Source of the DNA: Campylobacterales bacterium
GTDB taxonomy: Bacteria > Campylobacterota > Campylobacteria > Campylobacterales > Arcobacteraceae
Length of the DNA stretch: 14,055 nucleotides
Reading direction: 5' to 3'
Assembly (NCBI GenBank): GCA_027064245.1
Contig: JAMOPZ010000162.1
Span: forward strand, 1-14,055
Shown: positions 1-7,979 of the stretch, piece after piece
Position numbering within the stretch: the first letter of the stretch is position 1
How the letters are laid out: each line of letters starts with the position of its first letter
Program-made: the position numbers and the translations under genes
Notes under the pieces: model-generated
Databases searched by the model: none
What the model was told of the DNA's origin: nothing
The model's input: the letters and a program-made list of their open reading frames with translations, nothing else

Positions 1-47
1 TAGATATTTTTTAAAAATTGTTCTAACTCTTTATCTGATATAATCAT
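1..47 (-). CDS. Start of an unidentified gene, running off the left edge
   Basis: An ATG at 47..45 on the minus strand opens a reading frame that stays open to the window edge, giving about 15 residues beginning MIISDKELEQFL. It begins 15 nt after the stop of the SNF2-family gene, with an A/G-rich AAAGAG upstream as a weak ribosome binding site. It would be the third cistron after recA and the SNF2 gene. Too little is present to assign a family, and the frame could be open by chance over so short a distance. The position, spacing and codon character make a real gene start more likely than not. Confidence 0.4.
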   Translation of the reverse strand, partial: MIISDKELEQFLKNI

Positions 48-62
48 ATTTTTTAGACTCTT

Positions 63-2816
63 TTAACCTAAAATAAAATCTAAATCAGATTGACTCAACT
101 GTTTTAATCCACCCTCATCACCGCTTATAATCATATCTGTCATATCTTGTTTTTGTGATTGTAGCTCTAATATTTTTTCCTCTATTGTACCTTTTGTAAT
201 CATCTCATAACTAAACACTTTATTTTTTTGTCCCATTCTATGAGCTCTATCTATTGCTTGATTTTGTGCTGCTTTATTCCACCATGGATCAAAAATAAAT
301 ACATAATCAGCTTGAGTTAAATTTAGCCCTACTCCACCTACTTTTAGTGTCATTAAAAATAGTTTTATATTTTTATCATTTTGAAACTTATCTACAAGTT
401 CTTGACGATTTTTTGTACTTCCTGTCATAAGAAGATGCTCGTATCCCTCTTGTGTTGCTTTTGCTGATATAAGATCTAGGCTTCCTAAAAAGTTAGCAAA
501 TATAAGTACTTTATGACCATTTAAAACTATATCTTCAAGTAATTCAAAAAGATTTTCTATTTTTGAAGATATTATAGAGCTATCATCTGTTTTTAACTCT
601 GGAGCAGAGGCAATTTGCCGTAGATCATTAAAAGCCTGAAGTATCACAAAGCGTGAATTTGATATACCATTTACTGCTATTTGTTTATCTAAAATTTGTT
701 TATAATAATCTCTTTTTTGATTATAAAACTTTTTATGTTTTTCATCCATATCTACATATACTACTTGATCTTGTCTTGATGGAAGATCTTTTAATACATC
801 TTTTTTAAGTCGTCGCAATAAAAATGGAGTGATTTTTGCTTTTAATACTTTTGCTACATCCTCATTTGCTTCACTTTGAATAGGAACTACAAAATCTCTT
901 TTAAAATCATTTATCCCTTTAAACATACCACTATTTAAAAATCTAAAAAGTGAATACAACTCAAAAAGTGAATTTTCTATAGGGGTACCACTTAATGCGA
1001 ATCTATGGTTACCATCTAAAAGCATAACTGCACGACTTATTTTTGAATCTATATTTTTAATATTTTGAGATTCATCAAGAATAATAGTATCAAACTTTAT
1101 CTCTTTTAATTTTTCTATATCATTTCTTACTAATGCATATGTGGTCAGTGTAATATTATGCTCTTTTATCTGTTTTATATCTCTATTATTTCCATAATAA
1201 AGATAAAAAGATATACTAGGATTAAACTTTTTTAACTCATTTTGCCAATTATTTAGTAAACTTCTTGGCATTATTATCAATGAAGGTGTATTATTTTTAG
1301 GATATATAAAAGATAAAAGAGTAATAGCCTGTAGTGTTTTTCCAAGCCCCATATCATCTGCTAAACATCCACCAAAACTATTATCATAAAGATATTTAAG
1401 CCATCTTGTTCCCTCTTTTTGATAATCTCTTAAAGTTACATTATCTAATTTTGGTATTCTTGTTTTTGATGATTTTAATTTATTAAATCCATTATAAAAC
1501 TCTTTGCTATTTTTAAATACTTTTTGCTCTTTAGAGGCTATTAACTCCTCTATTTCAGGTAGATCAAAAAAAGATACTTTTACTTTATCTTTACCCTCTT
1601 TTTTAAATATCCGCTCCAATTTTGCAATATATGATCTATCTATTATAGATTTTTCTCCATTTTTAAGTGGAATATATGAGTGTTTTTTATATAGGTTAAT
1701 CAATTCAAATATATTAAAACTCTCATTGGAGATACTAACTGTTACATCTGAACTATCTAAAAAATCTATCTTATTTTTAAAAGATACATTTAAAGTTGGT
1801 TTAGAAGTGTTGTATTTGTAAGCTTTTAGCTTTTCACTACCAAAAAGTTCACAATTATTTAAAATAGTATGTAAATTATTTTGTATAAATTTTACAGCAA
1901 TTGTCTCATCTATAATAAAAAGTCCATCTTCTTCACTAAAAGTACTATTTTTTTCTGATCTTTTTATAGATGATAAAGTTTTAAAAATAGTAGAGTATAG
2001 ATCAAACACATCAGTAAAATCACACTCATAAATAGAGATAGATTTTTCTAATTGATTTATAAGTACAATTTTTGTGATATTAAAATCATTAAAAAATGCA
2101 GGACTTAAATGTCCTATTGTAGCAGAAGTTCGCAGAACCAACTCATTATCCACTGTGATTTGTTCAAAAGTTACTGCTGGTTTTATCTGTTTTTTTTCAT
2201 CTTTTATCTCAATATTATAGTTTTCATAAACTATATTAATATTATCAAAATGTGTTACTAAAATAGTTAATATCTCTTCTAGCTTATCTTGAGCTATAGA
2301 GGTATTGAAGCTATTTAATTGTTGGTAATTTTCACCTATATTATAGATCTGTTTTATTTTATTATCTACTAAAATATAAGTGGAGTTGATAAATAAAAAA
2401 TCTTTTTTATCCTCAACTGTACAAAATAGATCTAATTTATCTTTTTTTATAATATTTAGATCTATTTGAGATATACCAGATTCAAAGATCAAAGAGTTAT
2501 TTTTTTTATCTACTATTTTATCACTTTGTCGTAAGAGTTCTAAAAGTCGTGGATATTTTTCTAGATATATATAATCAGATTCATCCTCCCACGATATTTG
2601 AAAAAAATCTTCTTGTCTGCACTGCTCCAAAAGCTGTAAAATCTCTCTATCAATACCATTATAAACTCTATAATCTATATCTTTTATAGGTTTTAATTTA
2701 CTATCACAAACCTCAATAAAACTACCATTTGTATCAAAATCTAAAAGATACTTAAAGCTACTTTTCTCTTTTGCTCGTGTTAAAAAACTTTTATTTTGTT
2801 TAAATATATCTAACAT
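63..2816 (-). CDS. SNF2-family DNA-dependent ATPase/helicase-like protein
   Basis: This is a 917-residue SNF2-type superfamily 2 ATPase, expected to translocate on double-stranded DNA and remodel protein-DNA complexes in the cytoplasm. The ATPase core fills the C-terminal half. Motif I is DDMGLGKT (about 487-494), the Walker B box is DESQ (581-584), motif III is SGT (609-611), and the C-terminal helicase lobe carries VGGVGLNL (826-833) and QAIDRAHRMGQ (853-863). The first roughly 455 residues show no motif I recognise, and I see no Cys/His-rich SWIM finger. The ATG lies 6 nt after the recA stop. The ribosome binding site would have to come from the A/G-rich end of recA, so co-transcription and coupling with recA are likely. 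The family is clear, but the specific target (DNA repair, transcription recycling or defence) cannot be read from the sequence. Confidence 0.93.
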   Translation of the reverse strand: MLDIFKQNKSFLTRAKEKSSFKYLLDFDTNGSFIEVCDSKLKPIKDIDYRVYNGIDREILQLLEQCRQEDFFQISWEDESDYIYLEKYPRLLELLRQSDKIVDKKNNSLIFESGISQIDLNIIKKDKLDLFCTVEDKKDFLFINSTYILVDNKIKQIYNIGENYQQLNSFNTSIAQDKLEEILTILVTHFDNINIVYENYNIEIKDEKKQIKPAVTFEQITVDNELVLRTSATIGHLSPAFFNDFNITKIVLINQLEKSISIYECDFTDVFDLYSTIFKTLSSIKRSEKNSTFSEEDGLFIIDETIAVKFIQNNLHTILNNCELFGSEKLKAYKYNTSKPTLNVSFKNKIDFLDSSDVTVSISNESFNIFELINLYKKHSYIPLKNGEKSIIDRSYIAKLERIFKKEGKDKVKVSFFDLPEIEELIASKEQKVFKNSKEFYNGFNKLKSSKTRIPKLDNVTLRDYQKEGTRWLKYLYDNSFGGCLADDMGLGKTLQAITLLSFIYPKNNTPSLIIMPRSLLNNWQNELKKFNPSISFYLYYGNNRDIKQIKEHNITLTTYALVRNDIEKLKEIKFDTIILDESQNIKNIDSKISRAVMLLDGNHRFALSGTPIENSLFELYSLFRFLNSGMFKGINDFKRDFVVPIQSEANEDVAKVLKAKITPFLLRRLKKDVLKDLPSRQDQVVYVDMDEKHKKFYNQKRDYYKQILDKQIAVNGISNSRFVILQAFNDLRQIASAPELKTDDSSIISSKIENLFELLEDIVLNGHKVLIFANFLGSLDLISAKATQEGYEHLLMTGSTKNRQELVDKFQNDKNIKLFLMTLKVGGVGLNLTQADYVFIFDPWWNKAAQNQAIDRAHRMGQKNKVFSYEMITKGTIEEKILELQSQKQDMTDMIISGDEGGLKQLSQSDLDFILG

Positions 2817-2822
2817 ATTTTC

Positions 2823-3842
2823 TTACTCTTTTGCTTCACAAACCTCATTTGTAGTTATACCCATAGCTAAAAGAATTTTTTGCTCTATTTCAGAAGCAAT
2901 CTCAGGATTATCTAATAAAAACTGTTTACTATTTTCTTTACCTTGAGCTATTTTACTATCATTATAACTAAACCAAGCACCAGCTTTATCTATGATATCT
3001 AGTTTTACACCATAATCTATTAATTCACCCATTCGTGATATTCCAGCTCCAAACATTATATCAAATTCGGCAGTTTTAAAAGGGGGTGCAACTTTATTTT
3101 TTACAACTTTTACTTTTGTTCTGTTTCCTATTACCTCTTCATTTTGTTTTAAAGATGCTATTCTTCTAATATCAAGTCTAACTGAAGAGTAGAATTTAAG
3201 GGCATTTCCACCTGTTGTTGTCTCTGGAGATCCATATCCTGTCATACCTATTTTCATACGAATTTGATTTATAAATATAACTGTAGTATTCATCTTATTT
3301 AAAATACCTGTTATTTTTCGTAAAGCTTTACTCATAAGTCTTGCTTGAACACCCACTTGCATATCATCCATATCACCATCTATCTCTACTTTTGGAGTAA
3401 GAGCTGCAACACTATCTACTACTACTAAATCTACTGCTCCACTTCTTATTACAGTTTCTAATATCTCTAAAGCTTGTTCACCAAAATCTGGTTGAGATAC
3501 AAGAAGATTATCTGTATCAACTCCAAGATTTTTTGCATATGCAACATCTAGTGCATGTTCTGCATCTATAAATGCACAAATTCCTCCAGCTTTTTGAGCT
3601 TGAGCTATTATATGAAGAGTAAGAGTAGTTTTACCACTACTTTCAGGTCCATAGATCTCTACTACTCTACCTCTTGGAATACCACCTATTCCTAAAGCTA
3701 AATCTAATCCTAAAGATCCAGTACCAATAGACTCAATAGGTTCTATAACTTTATCCCCAAGTCTTATTAATGCACCTTTTCCAAAAGCTTTATCCATCTG
3801 TTTTATTGCTAAATCTATTGATTTTTTTTGATCATCAGTCAA
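2823..3842 (-). CDS. recA: RecA recombinase, TTG start
   Basis: RecA forms ATP-dependent filaments on single-stranded DNA and drives homologous pairing in recombination and repair. The 339-residue protein is full length for the family. It has Walker A GPESSGKT (65-72), catalytic Glu in DAEH (about 95), Walker B VVVDS (140-144), the L2 DNA-binding loop region (about 193-211, containing the GSPETTTGG segment) and a short acidic tail. The start codon is TTG (3842..3840). No ATG fits: the next Met is residue 16, too late for the family N-terminus, and an in-frame TAA lies upstream at 3872..3870. An AAGGA ribosome binding site (3855..3851) sits 8 nt before the TTG. It is divergent from the rluD-like gene and followed 6 nt later by the SNF2-family gene. 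No LexA-type operator is visible; Campylobacterota are generally considered to lack LexA. Confidence 0.97.
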   Translation of the reverse strand: MTDDQKKSIDLAIKQMDKAFGKGALIRLGDKVIEPIESIGTGSLGLDLALGIGGIPRGRVVEIYGPESSGKTTLTLHIIAQAQKAGGICAFIDAEHALDVAYAKNLGVDTDNLLVSQPDFGEQALEILETVIRSGAVDLVVVDSVAALTPKVEIDGDMDDMQVGVQARLMSKALRKITGILNKMNTTVIFINQIRMKIGMTGYGSPETTTGGNALKFYSSVRLDIRRIASLKQNEEVIGNRTKVKVVKNKVAPPFKTAEFDIMFGAGISRMGELIDYGVKLDIIDKAGAWFSYNDSKIAQGKENSKQFLLDNPEIASEIEQKILLAMGITTNEVCEAKE

Positions 3843-3850
3843 TTTGTATA

Positions 3851-3855
3851 TCCTT
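3851..3855 (-). promoter_or_regulatory. Ribosome binding site that fixes the recA TTG start
   Basis: On the minus strand AAGGA lies 8 nt upstream of TTG at 3842. This is the best Shine-Dalgarno match in the recA leader, and it supports TTG as the true initiation codon. Confidence 0.75.
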
Positions 3856-3879
3856 TTTGTATATCTATATTAATATGTT

Positions 3880-3885
3880 ATTATA
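3880..3885 (-). promoter_or_regulatory. -10 element (TATAAT) of the recA promoter
   Basis: A perfect TATAAT reads on the minus strand at 3885..3880. It predicts a transcription start near 3873 and a leader of about 30 nt before the recA TTG. No good -35 hexamer lies at 17-nt spacing (ATTAAG there). That is common in Campylobacterota, whose vegetative promoters rely on a strong -10 with AT-rich upstream DNA. The region is AT-rich throughout, so some risk of a chance match remains. Confidence 0.6.
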
Positions 3886-3957
3886 TCTAATTTTACTTAT
3901 ATCTTAATTACAATAAATTTTTTTAATTGTTTAGCAATACTTATTTTAAGATATTTT

Positions 3958-3966
3958 TGATACAAT
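3958..3966 (+). promoter_or_regulatory. Extended -10 promoter immediately before the rluD-like gene
   Basis: TGATACAAT at 3958-3966 resembles a TG-type extended -10. Its last base is only 6 nt before the ATG at 3972. The expected start of transcription would fall at or beside the initiation codon, giving a leaderless or almost leaderless mRNA for the seven-gene cluster. The upstream DNA is T-rich, as in Campylobacterota promoters. No -35 consensus is evident, and a promoter farther upstream could also serve this operon. Confidence 0.5.
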
Positions 3967-3971
3967 AAAAT

Positions 3972-4937
3972 ATGAAAAATATAAAAGAATTTATAGCAGA
4001 TGAAGAGTTACGCCTAGATCAATTTTTAACAAAAAAATTAAATCAATCAAGAAATCAAATAGATCAACTAATAAAAAAAGATTTTGTAGTTGTAGAGAAT
4101 AAAAAAAAAGCTAAAAGTGGTTTAAAACTATTTTTAGGTCAAAAGATTATTGTTACTTTACCAGAAGTAAATAAACAAAAAGGCTATGATGTAGATTTTG
4201 ATGTAGATATAGTATACGAAGATCAATATTTTATGGTATTAAATAAACCAGCAGGTATAGTAGTACATCATGCGCCCAGTGTAAAAGAGGCTACTTTAGT
4301 AGACTGGCTTATAAAAAAAGGGATATCACTTTCAACCATAAGTGGAGAAGAAAGATATGGTATAGTTCATAGACTAGATAAAGGTACAAGTGGACTTATA
4401 GTAATAGCAAAAACAAATGAAGCCCATATATCTTTAAGCAGTCAACTTGAAAATAAAACTATGGGAAGATACTATCTTGCATTTATAGATACCCCTTTAA
4501 AAGATGATATTACTATAGATGCACCAATAGCAAGAGATCCAAACAATCGTTTAAAAAATTCTATTCAATCTCATGGTAAAATAGCAAAAACATCATTTTG
4601 TATAATTGAAAATTCAAAAGATAATAAATATCAATTAATAGGTGCAAAACTTTTTACAGGAAGAACACATCAAATAAGAGTTCATTTAGCATCTTTTAAT
4701 CGTCATATAATAGGAGATAACTTATATGGATTTAAGGGCAAATTTGATAAACTCTCAAGAGTATATCTCCATGCATTTTGCTTATATCTAAAACACCCTA
4801 TTACAGGAACCTCCTTGGAGTTTAGTGTAGAGATACCAAATGATATGAGAGAGTTTTATAAAAAATATTTTAAGGAATATAAAAGTGAAAATATTAGCAA
4901 AGAGCTTATTATTAACAAGTTCAATAATACTATTTAG
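3972..4937 (+). CDS. rluD: RluA/RluD-family ribosomal RNA pseudouridine synthase
   Basis: This 321-residue enzyme isomerises uridines to pseudouridines in RNA, probably 23S rRNA. An N-terminal S4 RNA-binding domain (about residues 6-60, with RLDQFL) is followed by the RluA catalytic domain. The catalytic aspartate is D136 in HRLDKGTSG, and the conserved GRTHQIRVHL block is present in the C-terminal half. The start is fixed: a TAA at 3966-3968 lies in frame just two codons upstream, and the N-terminus matches the usual short lead into the S4 domain. No Shine-Dalgarno sequence precedes the ATG. It is the first gene of the plus-strand cluster and its last 53 nt overlap the next gene. RluD is the best label by architecture and by the neighbourhood known in C. 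jejuni. The exact rRNA target (RluD, RluC or RluA-like) is inferred. Confidence 0.9.
   Translation: MKNIKEFIADEELRLDQFLTKKLNQSRNQIDQLIKKDFVVVENKKKAKSGLKLFLGQKIIVTLPEVNKQKGYDVDFDVDIVYEDQYFMVLNKPAGIVVHHAPSVKEATLVDWLIKKGISLSTISGEERYGIVHRLDKGTSGLIVIAKTNEAHISLSSQLENKTMGRYYLAFIDTPLKDDITIDAPIARDPNNRLKNSIQSHGKIAKTSFCIIENSKDNKYQLIGAKLFTGRTHQIRVHLASFNRHIIGDNLYGFKGKFDKLSRVYLHAFCLYLKHPITGTSLEFSVEIPNDMREFYKKYFKEYKSENISKELIINKFNNTI
4872..4876 (+). promoter_or_regulatory. Ribosome binding site inside rluD for the flpA-like gene
   Basis: AAGGA at 4872-4876 lies 8 nt before the GTG at 4885. It supports initiation inside the 3' end of the rluD-like gene, the same motif and spacing seen at recA. Confidence 0.75.
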
Positions 4938-6168
4938 TGGTTGTCAACAAAGCTTAACTACTCCATCTTCAAAACCAAAAATAGATATAAATCTACCTGT
5001 AATCTCAGAAGAATCACTTCGTGCAATACCAAGCTATAAATCTATTGCTTTAGAGTGGGAAAATATAGCTCAACCATCTATAAAAGGGTATTATATCTAT
5101 AGATCAAATATGCAAAAAGATGGAACAAAATTTAAAAGAATAAAAAAACTTGAAAATAGATATATAACACATTATCTTGATAGAGATCTTGAACCAAATA
5201 GTAAATATGCCTATAGTGTAGCAGCAATTGGTACAAATGATCTAGAATCAAACCCAAGTAAATCAAAAATTTTTCAAACTCTACCAGTTTTAGAGTCAGT
5301 TAGCTACATAGAAGCAATTAGCAATCTTCCAAAACAGATCAAAATTTTATGGAGACCACATCCATATGCAGCTGTAAAAAAATATGTTATTGAAAGAACA
5401 ACACCACTTCAAGCAAAATGGAATGAGATAGCTGTAGTAAATCATAGACTAAATGTAGAGTATATAGATGATGATTTAGGGGATAATGAGATCTATATAT
5501 ATAGAATCAAAGCTATCACTTTTGATGGAATAGAGTCAAGCTATAGTAAAGTTAGCAAAGCAAAAACAAAACCATTGCCTTTAAATGTACAAGAATTTTC
5601 AGCATCAAATGATCTACCTAGAAAAATAGAATTAAAATGGGGAATCTCTAAAACTCAAGATATTATTTTATATAATATATACAGATCTAATAGTGTAGAT
5701 GGTAGTTTTAAAAAAATAGCACAATCAAAAGTTGATAATCATCTATATGATGATATGGTTAATGAAGATGGTAAAATATATTTTTATAAATTAACCACAT
5801 TAGATAAAGATGGATTAGAAAGTGATATTAAAGAAAGTACTGCTATTATGGGAACAACACTAGCAAAACCACAAACACCTCTTGTAACTTTAGCACAAAT
5901 TCAAGGTAATAAAGTGATACTAAATTGGCTTCCTGCAGATAAAAGATCAGTATCTTATAATATATACAAAACTACAAAAGATGGATGGGCAAGTTCTACA
6001 ACAAAACTTATACCAAATATTCAAGCTTTACGATATGAAGATCCAGATATTGTAAGAGGTATAGAATATAGGTATAGCATACAAGCAGTTGATCAATTTG
6101 GTTTAGCATCAAATAAAACAAAAGAGTCATCTATGACATTACCAACATTACAAACTAAAACAAAGTAG
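4885..6168 (+). CDS. flpA: FlpA-family lipoprotein with four fibronectin type III domains
   Basis: This 427-residue exported lipoprotein starts at GTG with a good ribosome binding site. The signal peptide ends in the lipobox LFSGC with Cys20 as the lipidated residue. The mature part holds four FN3-like repeats (about 39-130, 135-228, 232-325 and 330-420). Three show a W-x(n)-Y-x-I-Y-R/K strand pattern, and each ends in an aromatic-rich strand and a G-[LI]-[EA]-S turn (first repeat NDLES). Repeat 2 contains WRPHP (156-160), which matches the start of the fibronectin-binding motif reported in C. jejuni FlpA (WRPHPDFRV, from memory). In C. jejuni the homologue Cj1279c also lies beside trmB-ftsEX. 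Function as an adhesin is established only in C. jejuni. In this organism it may have a general envelope role. The 53-nt overlap with the rluD-like gene suggests coupled expression. Confidence 0.88.
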   Translation: MKILAKSLLLTSSIILFSGCQQSLTTPSSKPKIDINLPVISEESLRAIPSYKSIALEWENIAQPSIKGYYIYRSNMQKDGTKFKRIKKLENRYITHYLDRDLEPNSKYAYSVAAIGTNDLESNPSKSKIFQTLPVLESVSYIEAISNLPKQIKILWRPHPYAAVKKYVIERTTPLQAKWNEIAVVNHRLNVEYIDDDLGDNEIYIYRIKAITFDGIESSYSKVSKAKTKPLPLNVQEFSASNDLPRKIELKWGISKTQDIILYNIYRSNSVDGSFKKIAQSKVDNHLYDDMVNEDGKIYFYKLTTLDKDGLESDIKESTAIMGTTLAKPQTPLVTLAQIQGNKVILNWLPADKRSVSYNIYKTTKDGWASSTTKLIPNIQALRYEDPDIVRGIEYRYSIQAVDQFGLASNKTKESSMTLPTLQTKTK

Positions 6169-6177
6169 TTTAAGTAT

Positions 6178-7320
6178 ATGCCTCATATTTTACTAGAATC
6201 TGATGTAGATATAATCTTAGATACACAATTTAATTTTATAGCTACATCTTCTTATGATCAAAAAATAGGTGTATCTTTAGATAATAAGGAGTTTTTATTA
6301 ACAAAAATTAAAAAAGATTCAAATACTCTGATAAAATTAGATAATGCCACAAGATTAACACCTGTAAGTCTTATGAAAAAAGCTTTAAAAAATTTTGCAG
6401 AAAAATCATCTAAAAAAATACTTTTTTCAAATATAGAATCAAAATACAATAAAGTAGAACCTACAAAACAGTATTTAAAAGATATAAACTATTTTGCAAA
6501 TGAGTTTAATACCACAAAAGAGATATGTATAGAGGTTGGATTTGGAAGTGGTGTTCATCTTATTCATCAAGCTAAAAATAATCCTGATAAAATTTATATA
6601 GGTCTTGAGATACATTATCCATCTATAGAGCAAGTTTTAAAACAATGCAAACTTCAAAATATTACAAATATTCTAATTATAAATTATGATGCAAGACTTT
6701 TTTTGGAGTTTTTAAAATCAAATAGTGTAAGTAGAATTTTTGTACATTTTCCAGTACCTTGGGATAAAAAACCTCATAGACGAGTTATGAGTCATGAGTT
6801 TATTACAGAATCATTAAGAGTACTTAGGATTAATGGTACCCTTGAACTTAGAACTGATAGTATAAATTATTATGAATATAATCTAGAATTACTAAAAGAA
6901 TTTCAAGATTATCCTATAGCTATTAGAGAAAATGAAGATGTTGATATTACAAGCAAATATGAAGCTAGATGGAAAAAACAAGAAAAAACTATCTGGGATA
7001 TAACTATAAAATCTACTAAAAATAATGATAATATAGAACTTGAAGGTGACTTTTCTTTTGATGATTGTTATGATATATCAAAAATAAAAGATAATTTAAA
7101 TACAACACCTATAATAAAAAATGATTTTTTAGTACATTTTGAGACAATTTATAGTATGGATGATAGATTATTATTAAAAGTTACATTAGGTAGTTTTAAT
7201 AAACCTGTTACAAAATATATAATAGTTGCATATGATAATGCTAGATATTTTTCATCAAATCCTATTAAAACAAGATCAAATTTAAATGCACATAATCTTA
7301 TAAAAGAGTTATTAAAATGA
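6178..7320 (+). CDS. trmB: tRNA (guanine-N7-)-methyltransferase TrmB, long form
   Basis: TrmB transfers a methyl group from SAM to N7 of G46 in tRNA variable loops. The 380-residue protein has a Rossmann core in its middle. The SAM motif is EVGFGSG (119-125), followed by acidic E144 after the second strand, YDAR (170-173), and the family signature HFPVPWDKKPHRR (190-202). The later block SKYEARWKKQ (259-268) corresponds to the substrate-binding T/S-x-x-E region. The extensions of about 110 residues before and about 105 after the core match the longer Campylobacterota form rather than the compact E. coli enzyme. The gene starts 9 nt after flpA with a weak TAAG, and its TGA stop overlaps the ftsE ATG. 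Gly-Phe-Pro-Val replaces the more usual FPDPW wording at one position (V for D), a change I regard as family variation. Confidence 0.93.
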   Translation: MPHILLESDVDIILDTQFNFIATSSYDQKIGVSLDNKEFLLTKIKKDSNTLIKLDNATRLTPVSLMKKALKNFAEKSSKKILFSNIESKYNKVEPTKQYLKDINYFANEFNTTKEICIEVGFGSGVHLIHQAKNNPDKIYIGLEIHYPSIEQVLKQCKLQNITNILIINYDARLFLEFLKSNSVSRIFVHFPVPWDKKPHRRVMSHEFITESLRVLRINGTLELRTDSINYYEYNLELLKEFQDYPIAIRENEDVDITSKYEARWKKQEKTIWDITIKSTKNNDNIELEGDFSFDDCYDISKIKDNLNTTPIIKNDFLVHFETIYSMDDRLLLKVTLGSFNKPVTKYIIVAYDNARYFSSNPIKTRSNLNAHNLIKELLK

Positions 7321-7979
7321 TATTAGCTACAAATATAACTCTATCGTATGATAAAAAGAAAAAAATTATAGAAAATGGAAATTTTCATATTAAGCAACAA
7401 GAGTTTATATTTGTTAGTGGGTCTAGTGGAAGTGGAAAATCAACACTTTTAAAATCTTTATATGGAAAATTAAAGATAATGTCAGGTCAATTATTTATAA
7501 ATAAAATAAATCTTTCAAAAGGTGGTCAAAGTAATCTTTTAGAATTAAGAAAAAATTTAGGGATTATTTTTCAAGATTATAAACTTATACAAGAATATAC
7601 CATAGAGGAAAATATTATATTGCCTTTAAAAATAAAAGGATATGATGATATTGTATCACAAAAACAAGTAGAAAAACTTTTAAAACATATCAAATTAAGT
7701 CATAGAATAGGATCTTATCCTGCAGAATTAAGTGGAGGAGAACAACAAAGAGTAGCAGTTGCTAGAGCATTGGCTCATAATCCAAAAATAATATTAGCAG
7801 ATGAACCAACAGGAAACTTAGATGAATATTCAGCTGGCGTGATATGGGATCTTTTAAAAAGTGCTAATGAGCTTTTAGGAATTACAGTTATTGTAGTAAC
7901 ACATCAAATACCTGTAAATTTTGGTATAAGATATAGACGATTTAATATTGATGATGGGGTTATATATGAGGCCTCTTAA
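7317..7979 (+). CDS. ftsE: Cell division ATP-binding protein FtsE
   Basis: FtsE is the cytoplasmic ATPase of the FtsEX complex, which transmits a signal through FtsX to periplasmic activators of septal peptidoglycan hydrolysis. The 220 residues are full length. All ABC motifs are intact: Walker A GSSGSGKS (35-42), Q-loop Gln86 in FQDYKL, signature LSGGEQQR (138-145), Walker B IILADEP (158-164) with catalytic Glu163, D-loop and switch His196. The ATG overlaps the trmB TGA (ATGA), and the coding sequence overlaps ftsX by 14 nt, so stoichiometric production with FtsX by coupling is likely. Identification as FtsE rather than a LolD- or MacB-type ATPase rests on the FtsX and EnvC genes that follow. 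Confidence 0.95.
   Translation: MILATNITLSYDKKKKIIENGNFHIKQQEFIFVSGSSGSGKSTLLKSLYGKLKIMSGQLFINKINLSKGGQSNLLELRKNLGIIFQDYKLIQEYTIEENIILPLKIKGYDDIVSQKQVEKLLKHIKLSHRIGSYPAELSGGEQQRVAVARALAHNPKIILADEPTGNLDEYSAGVIWDLLKSANELLGITVIVVTHQIPVNFGIRYRRFNIDDGVIYEAS

Noticed and set aside
1504..1821. Plus-strand open frame of 105 codons opposite the SNF2-family gene
   Set aside because: It lies wholly antisense to a clear conserved gene, has no recognisable domain and arises from AT-rich codon structure.
3843..3971. SOS (LexA) box in the recA promoter region
   Set aside because: I see no CTG-N10-CAG-like operator, and members of this phylum are generally regarded as lacking LexA.
6258..6449. Minus-strand open frame of 63 codons inside trmB
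   Set aside because: Short, antisense to the TrmB N-terminal region and without recognisable features.
7948..7965. TTG (or ATG at 7951/7954) as the ftsX start
   Set aside because: The ATG at 7966 is as well placed for ribosome binding and gives a more typical short N-terminus before TM1. The alternatives remain possible and change at most six residues.
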